39,465 nt of DNA from Candidatus Gastranaerophilales bacterium. GTDB taxonomy: Bacteria; Cyanobacteriota; Vampirovibrionia; Gastranaerophilales; Gastranaerophilaceae. This document shows positions 33,614 through 39,465 of this stretch, one piece after another. The notes below the pieces were generated by a model, which was given only the letters and a program-made list of their open reading frames with translations, had not been told where the DNA came from and did no database searches. The stretch covers positions 1-39,465 of the forward strand of contig CALUTJ010000023.1 of the NCBI GenBank assembly GCA_944323685.1, in the 5' to 3' direction. A program made the translations under genes and the position numbers. Position 1 is the stretch's first letter. Each line of letters begins with the position of its first letter.

Positions 33614-34111
33614 TTACGATATACATCTCAATTCGACTTCCGCATTTCGGGCATGGCATACCGCAATAGCTATGGAATCCACTGTGTCATCGAGTTTCGG
33701 CCAGACATTGCCGTTTGTTTCAACCATTCTTTTTACGCCTTCTGCCACTTCTGTTTTAGAAGCGCGGCCGTAACCTGTTATAGTTTGTTTTACCACAATC
33801 GGAGTATATTCGTATGCGTCAATCGAGTATTTTTCAAGCAGCATTAGTATAACACCGCGTGCCTGTGCAACGGGAATAATTGTTTTCTGGTTTTTGAAAA
33901 AGTAAAGTTTTTCAACTCCCGCGCAATCCGGTTTGTACATGTTTATTATTTGTTCCAAATCTTGAGAAATTTCAAAAAGCCTGCCTGCATCGGTTTTGTT
34001 TTTGTCCGTTTGAATGGAACCCGAAGCAACAAGGTTGTACACCCCGTCAACAGCATCAATAATGCTGTAGCCGACTATTGCTATTCCCGGATCAAGCCCC
34101 AATATTCTCAT
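33614..34111 (-). CDS. ruvC: Holliday junction resolvase RuvC
   Basis: This 165-residue endonuclease resolves Holliday junctions with the RuvAB branch-migration motor. The four acidic catalytic residues are visible: D7 (GLDPGIAIVGY), E67 (GVEKLYF), D142 and D145 (DDTVDSIAIAVCHA). AQARGVIL and the KQTITGYGRASK segment are typical. The length is normal (about 160-175). ATG 34111 has no Shine-Dalgarno; a TATAAT ends seven bases upstream, so a leaderless message is likely. ruvA and ruvB are not in the window. Confidence 0.96.
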   Translation of the reverse strand: MRILGLDPGIAIVGYSIIDAVDGVYNLVASGSIQTDKNKTDAGRLFEISQDLEQIINMYKPDCAGVEKLYFFKNQKTIIPVAQARGVILMLLEKYSIDAYEYTPIVVKQTITGYGRASKTEVAEGVKRMVETNGNVWPKLDDTVDSIAIAVCHARNAEVELRCIS

Positions 34112-34118
34112 AAGTATA

Positions 34119-34146
34119 ATTATAATGTACGCAAACAGAAAGACAA
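34119..34146 (-). promoter_or_regulatory. ruvC promoter, predicted leaderless start
   Basis: On the minus strand TTGTCT (34146-34141), a 16-base spacer and a perfect TATAAT (34124-34119) precede the ruvC ATG by seven bases, with no Shine-Dalgarno sequence. Confidence 0.5.
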
Positions 34147-34238
34147 AATTGTATTATTTTGCAATATAAAAATAAAACAGCTGTGTTTTTGATGTATTAT
34201 AATTATATAAGTATTTATGAGATTTTGAGAGAGAATTA

Positions 34239-35057
34239 ATGAATAAATTAGAAAAAAAAATGTTGGGCACCCTGCTTGATTTGAAAGAAAATCATCACGT
34301 TGTCGGTGTCAAAGCAGAATTTGAAGCCGAAGGCACAAGGCTGGAAGAAGCTTTGCGTTTAAAAGAAGTTGTTACAAAAGCAGGCCTTGAATTAACAATA
34401 AAAATAGGCGGCTGCGAAGCCATTAAAGACATGTTTGAGGCAAGAACAATAGGTGTAAATACAATTGTTGCTCCTATGATAGAAACCGCCTACGCAATGA
34501 AAAAATATGTACAGGCAACAAACTATGTTTTTCCTGAAGAAGAACATAAAGACATAAAATTTTTAATAAATGTTGAAACTATTACAGGTTTTAACAATCT
34601 TGATGAAATGATAACCTCTCCTTACTTTAAAGAGGTTAACGGCATAGTTGTCGGACGTGTCGATATGACGGGGTCAATGGGATTATCAAGAGATGATATA
34701 AACACTGATGCAATTTTTGACATCGCAAATCAGGTTGCGCTCAAAACTCTTAAAAACGGCAAAGAAATGGTTATAGGCGGCGGCGTGTCCGCAGAATCTA
34801 TACAGTTTTTCAAAAGACTGCCCGAAGGCGCACTTAACAGGTTCGAAACCCGCAAAATTATTTTTGATGCACAAAAAGCAATTGCCGACCCCGATGCTGA
34901 CAAAGGTATTTTAAAAGCCGTCGGCTTTGAGCTTATGTGGCTCAGAAACAAACGCGAATTCTACGGTATGATATACAGAGAAGACGAAGCAAGACTTAAG
35001 CTTCTGGAATCCAGATACAAAAAGCTTATTGAAGACGCAGGCGGCCAGTATGAATAA
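34239..35057 (+). CDS. HpcH/HpaI aldolase / citrate lyase family protein
   Basis: This 272-residue TIM-barrel protein belongs to the pyruvate/phosphoenolpyruvate-dependent aldolase superfamily. The metal-binding acids are E113 (LINVETITGFNN) and D142 (VVGRVDMTGSMG), with the preceding R140 typical of this superfamily; VGVKAEFEAEG at 21-31 supplies an early active-site strand. An extended helical C-terminus (REFYGMIYREDEARLKLLES) differs from HpaI. Substrate is unknown. It starts a three-gene overlapping set with a HAD phosphatase and a TPP enzyme, as seen in surface-glycan gene clusters, which suggests chain extension or cleavage of a sugar acid (inference). GAGAGA lies before ATG 34239, and TATAAT occurs at 34198-34203. 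Confidence 0.83.
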   Translation: MNKLEKKMLGTLLDLKENHHVVGVKAEFEAEGTRLEEALRLKEVVTKAGLELTIKIGGCEAIKDMFEARTIGVNTIVAPMIETAYAMKKYVQATNYVFPEEEHKDIKFLINVETITGFNNLDEMITSPYFKEVNGIVVGRVDMTGSMGLSRDDINTDAIFDIANQVALKTLKNGKEMVIGGGVSAESIQFFKRLPEGALNRFETRKIIFDAQKAIADPDADKGILKAVGFELMWLRNKREFYGMIYREDEARLKLLESRYKKLIEDAGGQYE

Positions 35058-35700
35058 TATTGTTAACAATTTTATTTTCGATTTAGACGGAACTCTTGTT
35101 AACTCTTCTAACGAAGTTTTGTTATGCTTTAAAAAGGCCTTTGAAGCTTCTGACGTAAAAATAGATGAAACAAGACTTAACACAGACGTAATAGGCCCGC
35201 CGCTTGTCGAGATAATAAAACTTATTGCACCGGATTTAAAAAGTGAAGAAAAAATAAAAGAAGTAATGCAAAATTTTCGTCAAATATATGACAATGACGA
35301 AAATGACATAACAGACTTTTATTACGGAATATACGAATTTTTGTTAAACCTTAAAAAATCAAATAAAAAAATATTTCTCGCAACCTTCAAACCAATGCTG
35401 CCGACAATAAGGATTGTAAAAAAACTCAAGCTTGACATGTTTGAAGATATTTACACAATTGACAAATTCGGCGAAAAAATGTCTAAAACCGAAATGATAG
35501 AAGATATACTTAAAAAATATAATCTTAAAAGAGAAGAAACAGCAATGATTGGAGATGCTCTGACAGATATGGCGGCCGCCAAAGAGGCAGGGGTAAAAGC
35601 CATTGCGGCGCTATGGGGTTATGAAGCTGACAAAGAAAAGCTTAAATCTTGTGCGGATTTTGCAATAAACAATATAAGGGAATTAGAATGTCAAAAATAA
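35050..35700 (+). CDS. HAD-family phosphatase (phosphoglycolate phosphatase-like)
   Basis: This 216-residue haloacid dehalogenase-type phosphatase has nucleophile D11 and acid/base D13 in FIFDLDGTLVNSS, motif II threonine in LATFKPM and motif IV MIGDALTDMAAAKEAG. A helical cap (about 20-85) follows motif I, as in subfamily I phosphatases. The ATG at 35050 overlaps the aldolase stop by 8 bases; a longer in-frame start at 35029 adds residues with no family counterpart. The tight coupling suggests it dephosphorylates the product of the aldolase or the precursor of the TPP enzyme; the substrate is not predictable from sequence. Confidence 0.88.
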   Translation: MNNIVNNFIFDLDGTLVNSSNEVLLCFKKAFEASDVKIDETRLNTDVIGPPLVEIIKLIAPDLKSEEKIKEVMQNFRQIYDNDENDITDFYYGIYEFLLNLKKSNKKIFLATFKPMLPTIRIVKKLKLDMFEDIYTIDKFGEKMSKTEMIEDILKKYNLKREETAMIGDALTDMAAAKEAGVKAIAALWGYEADKEKLKSCADFAINNIRELECQK

Positions 35701-37472
35701 AAGTCAGTGATTATATTGCAAAAAGGCTGAAAGAAATCTATAACGTAAAAAATGTTTTTATGGTGTCAGGCGGCGGCGCAATGCACCTCAATGACAGTTT
35801 CGGCAAGTATATCCCTTATATTTGCAACCATAACGAACAGGCAAGCGCTATCGCTGCGGAAGGTTATGCCAAAGCTTCACAAAAACTTGCCGTTGTAAAT
35901 GTTACAACCGGCCCCGGCGGATTGAACTGTCTGAACGGGGTATTCGGACAGTGGACGGATTCAGTTCCTGTTCTGTATATTTCAGGACAGGTTAAATTTT
36001 CGACAACCCTTGCTTCTTGCCCTGATATAAAGCTGCGTCAACTCGGCGATCAGGAGGCTGACATAATCAGTGTTGTAAAACCGCTTACAAAATACGCAAA
36101 AATGGTTACGGAGCCTAAAGAGATAAAATATCATCTGGACAAAGCAATACACGAAGCCACTACCGGCAGAAAAGGCCCTGTCTGGCTTGATATCCCGATG
36201 AATGTACAGGGTGCTCTTGTGGAAGAAGATGAATTGATTGACTGTGACTATAGCTGCGGAATTTCTCCGACTAAAAACGATTGCAAAATTGAAGAAATAA
36301 TATCAAAACTAAAAAACGCCAAAAGACCCTTGATTGTTGCGGGCCATGGTATAAGATTATCAGGCCGGAAAAGCAATTTTATTAAACTGCTTGATAAATT
36401 CAAAATACCTGTTGTAACGACCTTTAACGGCTTTGATTTAATACCGGACAATCACCCCTGTTTTATAGGCCGAATAGGAACAATAGGCCAGAGATGCGGA
36501 AATTTTGCACTGCAAAATGCTGATGTTGTACTGTTTTTAGGTTCAAGAAACAACATACGCCAGATAAGTTATAACTGGGAAAATTTCGCAAAAAATGCTT
36601 ACAAAATAATTGTTGATATTGATAATGCAGAGCTGCAAAAACCTACAGTAAAACCGGATATGGCAATAAATGTTGATTTAGAAGACTTTTTGCCATTATT
36701 GTCAGAATCTGCCGGCGAAATAACAAAACCGGAATGGCTTGATTTTTGTAAAAAATTAAAAGAAAAATATTCATTTGAAAACACTGAGGAATACAAACAC
36801 ACGGATAAAATCAATGCGTACGGTGCTGTTCGCAGAATTACCGAGCTGCTGCCGCAAGGAGCAGCCTGTGTTTTAGGCAACGCGACAGCGATTATTGCAT
36901 CAATGCAAACAGCATTAATAAAAGAAAACCAAAGATATTTTTCAAATTCCGGCGATGCGTCAATGGGCTATGACGTCCCTGCCGCAATAGGCGCGTGCGT
37001 GGCCTCCGGAAATCAAAGCACTTTTTGTATAACAGGTGACGGCTCTATAATGATGAACATACAGGAGCTGCAAACCATAAAGCACAACAATCTGCCTGTC
37101 AAAATATTTGTAATAAACAACGATGGTTATATATCAATAAAACAAACACAAAACAACTTTTTTGAAGGAAGAAACACAGGCGCCGGCACAAACAGCGGTG
37201 TAAGCATTCCTGATTTTGTTAAAGTAGGCAGTGCTTTTGGTATAGAGTCATTCCGTATAACAAGGCCCGATGAAATTGACGGCGCGATAAATAAAATGAT
37301 TAACTCAAAAACACCTCTCATTTGCGAAATTATGGTCAATCCCGACTACATATTTTCTCCCAAATTATCCTCCAAAAAACTGGCCGACGGCTCTATGATT
37401 TCGCCTTCGCTTGAAGATATGTATCCGTTTTTGCCACGGGAAGAATTTGAACAAAATATGATTAAAGACTAA
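35688..37472 (+). CDS. Thiamine-pyrophosphate enzyme, acetolactate synthase-like
   Basis: This 594-residue ThDP-dependent enzyme has the three-domain layout of acetolactate synthase and pyruvate decarboxylase. The cofactor-activating E50 is in CNHNEQASAIAAEGYA, the first domain contains VTTGPGGLNCLNGV, the middle domain starts RPLIVAGHGI, and the ThDP/Mg motif G450-D-G ends at the NN near 478 (FVINNDGYISIKQTQ). It is not a clear IlvB: the N-terminus MSKIKVSDYIAKRLKE, with FMVSGGGAMHLNDS, is typical of homologues in surface-polysaccharide clusters. Some relatives (YerE type) add a two-carbon branch to a keto-sugar; that role is possible here but unproven. ATG 35688 has AAGGG 7 bases upstream and overlaps the HAD gene by 13 bases. 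Its 3' end overlaps the convergent rubredoxin gene by 4 bases. Confidence 0.88.
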   Translation: MSKIKVSDYIAKRLKEIYNVKNVFMVSGGGAMHLNDSFGKYIPYICNHNEQASAIAAEGYAKASQKLAVVNVTTGPGGLNCLNGVFGQWTDSVPVLYISGQVKFSTTLASCPDIKLRQLGDQEADIISVVKPLTKYAKMVTEPKEIKYHLDKAIHEATTGRKGPVWLDIPMNVQGALVEEDELIDCDYSCGISPTKNDCKIEEIISKLKNAKRPLIVAGHGIRLSGRKSNFIKLLDKFKIPVVTTFNGFDLIPDNHPCFIGRIGTIGQRCGNFALQNADVVLFLGSRNNIRQISYNWENFAKNAYKIIVDIDNAELQKPTVKPDMAINVDLEDFLPLLSESAGEITKPEWLDFCKKLKEKYSFENTEEYKHTDKINAYGAVRRITELLPQGAACVLGNATAIIASMQTALIKENQRYFSNSGDASMGYDVPAAIGACVASGNQSTFCITGDGSIMMNIQELQTIKHNNLPVKIFVINNDGYISIKQTQNNFFEGRNTGAGTNSGVSIPDFVKVGSAFGIESFRITRPDEIDGAINKMINSKTPLICEIMVNPDYIFSPKLSSKKLADGSMISPSLEDMYPFLPREEFEQNMIKD

Positions 37473-38095
37473 ATTTTATCAAAGAAAGATTTGTCTTTTT
37501 TACAAACCGGACAGACGTAAGTGTCAGGCTCTTTTGTAATGTCACCTTCGTAAACATAACCGCAAATTCTGCATTTATAAGCAATTTTGTCTGTCTGCTT
37601 TTTTTCTTCGATATAAGTAGGTGCGGCCTTTGGACTTTTGCCTTTTTTTATACGGTGGTAATACTCATAAGTCATCGGCTCATCTTTTTGTAACACATCT
37701 CCGTCAAGAATTTTGCCTATAAACACTGAATGAGTTTCTGTTTCAAATTTGTTAACAAGCTCGCAGATAATATATCCGACAGAATCTTCCAATACCTCAA
37801 GTCCGTCTATTTTTTGTGTTTTAACGTTTTCGAACTTATTGACTTCTCTGCAAGAACTAAAACCAAATGCTGGTATAATATTATCGTTTACGTGTTCACC
37901 TAGTATTGATATCGCAAACTTTTTGCTGTCTTCTATACATTTATTTGTAAAATTGTTGTGGTTAACGCTTATGCACAATGTATCGTACGTTATTTGCATA
38001 ACGCAGTTTACAACGCAGCCGACCGGTTTTTCTTTGCAGTTTGTTGTTACGACATAAACGCCGTAAGACAGTTTTGTCAAAACTTCATTATTCAT
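37469..38095 (-). CDS. Flavin reductase-rubredoxin fusion (high-molecular-weight rubredoxin type)
   Basis: This 208-residue fusion has an N-terminal FMN-binding flavin-reductase-like domain (1-150; LTKLSYGVYVVTTN, NCVMQITYDTLCISV and HSVFIGKILDGD) joined by a KKGKSPKAAPTY linker to a C-terminal rubredoxin (172-208) with iron ligands C175, C178, C195 and C198 (YKCRICGYVYEG; YVCPVCKK). Proteins of this layout (Hrb of Moorella) carry electrons from NAD(P)H to flavodiiron proteins that reduce NO or O2. The rubredoxin is short, lacking the usual insertion between Cys pairs, as in other fused forms. AAGGAG lies 8 bases before ATG 38095. No flavodiiron gene is in view. Confidence 0.92.
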   Translation of the reverse strand: MNNEVLTKLSYGVYVVTTNCKEKPVGCVVNCVMQITYDTLCISVNHNNFTNKCIEDSKKFAISILGEHVNDNIIPAFGFSSCREVNKFENVKTQKIDGLEVLEDSVGYIICELVNKFETETHSVFIGKILDGDVLQKDEPMTYEYYHRIKKGKSPKAAPTYIEEKKQTDKIAYKCRICGYVYEGDITKEPDTYVCPVCKKDKSFFDKI

Positions 38096-38140
38096 ATAAA
38101 ACTCCTTGTATTCATTTTTATTCTTTAAAATATCGGGGAT

Positions 38141-38749
38141 TTAATTCAGTTCTCTGGTTTTATAAGTAAAATACCCTTCATAATTATAGCTTGCATCTAT
38201 ACCTTTCATATAGACTTCACGGTCATTTATATCTGTTGTAAGAGCCTGTTTTAAAAGTTCTCGAATCTCGATATCTTTAATCGGACTGCGCTCCATTGCG
38301 AGCAGATAATCGTCCTTGTCGACCTTGCTCCAGTCAACTACCATAGATAGTTCTTTTTTCAGGATTAAGTCCAGCCATATACGTGCAGCACGCCCGTTAC
38401 CTTCTCTGAAAGGGTGTGCGGCATTCATTTCAACATATTTTGCAATAATTTCTTCGAAAGTTGATTGCGGCATTTGCTCAATATGTTCTAAAGCCTGTTT
38501 TAAATACATAACGGGTGCAAACCTGAAATTGCCTTTGGCTATAATAACGTTTCTGATTTCTCCCGCAAAGTAATAAATTTCATCAAATAAATGTTTATGG
38601 ATTTTTGATAATGCATCAAAAGTCCCCGCTTCAAGAGAATCAAGAACCCCTTTTTCAAATAGTTCAAGTGCTTTTTTCTTGCTTATTTTTTCTTCTTGTC
38701 TTGCAAGTTCAGAGGAATCAGTAATACCGAGTTTATTTTCTAAAACCAT
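38141..38749 (-). CDS. fic: Fic/DOC-family protein, class III (self-inhibited)
   Basis: This 202-residue Fic protein transfers AMP or another nucleotide moiety to target proteins. The active-site motif is complete: H112-PFREGNGR, with the flap upstream (GNFRFAP) and FAGEIRNV. Near the C-terminus, S187-YNY-E191-G192 fits the (S/T)xxxE(G/N) inhibitory helix of class III Fic proteins, which acts on the same chain, so a separate antitoxin is not needed; none is seen. AGGAAAGG precedes ATG 38749. It lies between a GmhA-like isomerase and the rubredoxin fusion, with gaps of about 45 bases on each side, probably one transcript. Confidence 0.93.
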   Translation of the reverse strand: MVLENKLGITDSSELARQEEKISKKKALELFEKGVLDSLEAGTFDALSKIHKHLFDEIYYFAGEIRNVIIAKGNFRFAPVMYLKQALEHIEQMPQSTFEEIIAKYVEMNAAHPFREGNGRAARIWLDLILKKELSMVVDWSKVDKDDYLLAMERSPIKDIEIRELLKQALTTDINDREVYMKGIDASYNYEGYFTYKTRELN

Positions 38750-38791
38750 TATTATACCTTTCCTGTCAATTATAACACAATTCTGCGTTTT

Positions 38792-39361
38792 TTATTTCTG
38801 AGCACAGGAAATTTGCATCAGCATATGGCACAGAATAAGGTGTATGTCCTCTGCTATTTGTTTATCACCTATATTGGCATTAACGGAAAATTTTGCTTTC
38901 TGCTTTAATTTTCCGCCATCACAGCCCGTTAACCCAACAGTAACAATGCCGTTTTGGTTTGCATAATCGATTGCTCTTAAAACGTTTTCGGAATTTCCGC
39001 TGCTTGAAATACCGATTACTACGTCGTTTTTTTGCACAAAGTTTTTAAGCTGCTCAACAAAAATATCTTCATAACACACATCGTTTGAATAAGACATTAC
39101 TGTAGAAATATTATCGCTCAAGCATATAAATCTAAAGCGTTTCCTATCGTCATACCCGTAGCTTGCTACTTTATTAAAATCACAACAATAATGGCTTGCA
39201 GTAGCAGCCGACCCGCCGTTTCCCATAATAAAAATATTAGAGCCGCTGTCACGTGCAATAGTCAGAATATTTTCGAATTGTTCAATCTCTTTTCTGTCTA
39301 AGTTATCTAAGGCTTTTTTTAATCTGTCAATGTAGCTGTTAATATGCTGCTCTATCATCAA
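38792..39361 (-). CDS. gmhA: SIS-domain sugar isomerase, GmhA-like (sedoheptulose-7-phosphate isomerase)
   Basis: This 189-residue sugar isomerase-fold protein resembles GmhA, which makes D-glycero-D-manno-heptose-7-phosphate for LPS or capsule. The phosphate-binding loops are NGGSAATASH (48-57) and ISSSGNSENV (118-127), with EDIHLILCHML near the C-terminus. Compared with E. coli GmhA, zinc ligand E65 appears as D61 and Q172 as E171, so metal use or substrate may differ; DiaA-like SIS proteins are an alternative. GGAG lies about 7 bases before the start; two adjacent ATGs (39361, 39358) are possible. It begins 20 bases after a terminator that follows the tRNA gene, leaving little space for its own promoter. 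Confidence 0.85.
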   Translation of the reverse strand: MMIEQHINSYIDRLKKALDNLDRKEIEQFENILTIARDSGSNIFIMGNGGSAATASHYCCDFNKVASYGYDDRKRFRFICLSDNISTVMSYSNDVCYEDIFVEQLKNFVQKNDVVIGISSSGNSENVLRAIDYANQNGIVTVGLTGCDGGKLKQKAKFSVNANIGDKQIAEDIHLILCHMLMQISCAQK

Positions 39362-39380
39362 AACTCCAAGGGCTGTTACT

Positions 39381-39412
39381 AAAAAAGCTTTTAGAATTTT
39401 TCTAAAAGCTTT
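39381..39412 (-). terminator. Intrinsic terminator after the tRNA gene
   Basis: On the minus strand, AAAGCTTTTAGAA and TTCTAAAAGCTTT form a perfect 13-bp stem with a three-base AAA loop, continuing into a T-run. It lies 9 bases after the tRNA CCA end and 20 bases before the GmhA-like start. Confidence 0.85.
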
Positions 39413-39420
39413 ATCATAAA

Positions 39421-39465
39421 TGGTTGCGGGAGCTGGATTTGAACCAACGACCTTCGGGTTATGAG
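39421..39465 (-). tRNA. Initiator tRNA-fMet (anticodon CAT), 3' part
   Basis: The minus strand reads from base 32 to base 76 of a tRNA: anticodon loop CTCATAA, anticodon arm CCC, variable loop, T arm GTTGG/TTCAAAT/CCAGC, acceptor strand TCCCGCA, discriminator A and encoded CCA. Three C residues after the loop imply the three G-C pairs of initiators. A72 with A73 matches the initiator 3' end, where base 1 is C and does not pair. The 5' half lies beyond the window. Confidence 0.9.

Noticed and set aside
35649-35687. Longer start for the TPP enzyme inside the HAD gene
   Set aside because: ATG 35688 begins the conserved MSKIKVSDYIAK sequence with AAGGG in front.
38141-38749. Two-gene Fic toxin-antitoxin system
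   Set aside because: No small antitoxin gene is adjacent, and the inhibitory motif is in the Fic protein itself.
1-39465. CRISPR array, insertion sequence or restriction/defence island
   Set aside because: No regularly spaced repeats, transposase, Cas or restriction enzyme gene was found on either strand.

Overview
The window reads as chromosomal DNA from an AT-rich, Gram-negative, anaerobic, fermentative bacterium. Lipid A genes (lpxI, lpxB) and an Mla-type lipid transporter imply an outer membrane. HydE ([FeFe]-hydrogenase maturation), AdhE and a flavoredoxin-rubredoxin protein imply anaerobic fermentation with H2 metabolism. No photosynthesis gene is present. The combination fits a gut non-photosynthetic cyanobacterial relative (Gastranaerophilales/Melainabacteria) best; this is an inference from gene content and style, not a phylogenetic result. 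The right edge cuts an initiator tRNA gene and the left edge starts in atypical, more GC-rich sequence, as expected of a contig ending at repeats.

Layout. 1-0.3 kb: unassigned edge sequence with a hairpin. 0.3-5.5 kb (+): leuC, then mlaE-mlaF-mlaD and two tandem secreted four-cysteine paralogs. 5.7-8.5 kb (+): an orphan protein with a Cys-His-Asp signature, then uvrC. 8.4-13.5 kb (-): wecB, a hybrid histidine kinase with a degenerate GGDEF-like tail, a CheY-like regulator and a degenerate PilB/GspE-like protein. 13.6-15.7 kb (+): mnmA overlapping hydE. 15.7-18.9 kb (-): topA-aroE. 19.1-24.6 kb (+): a Xer recombinase, metF, a CH3-H4folate methyltransferase and adhE under Rex/CRP-like operators. 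24.7-28.6 kb (-): asd, queA, and two overlapping membrane paralogs of unknown function. 28.8-32 kb (+): lpxI-lpxB and a split chromate-transporter pair. 32-34.1 kb (-): ruvC, a small membrane protein, mtnA. 34.2-37.5 kb (+): HpcH-type aldolase, HAD phosphatase and TPP enzyme, translationally coupled. 37.5-39.5 kb (-): tRNA-fMet, a GmhA-like isomerase, Fic, and flavoredoxin-rubredoxin.

How the genes fit together. Several modules concern the envelope: Mla transport, lipid A, WecB, GmhA and the aldolase/HAD/TPP trio, which looks like synthesis of an unusual sugar or acid. Others concern one-carbon and methionine metabolism (metF, methyltransferase, mtnA, asd) and reduced-cofactor disposal (adhE, hydE). 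The genome is compact: start/stop overlaps of 1-20 bp and convergent 3' overlaps recur.

Least explained are the kinase/regulator/pseudo-PilB operon, the Cys-His-Asp orphan, the two pairs of lineage-specific paralogs, the aldolase-HAD-TPP cassette, and a recurrent promoter layout in which the -10 box lies about 5-7 bases before the start codon (leaderless mRNAs).
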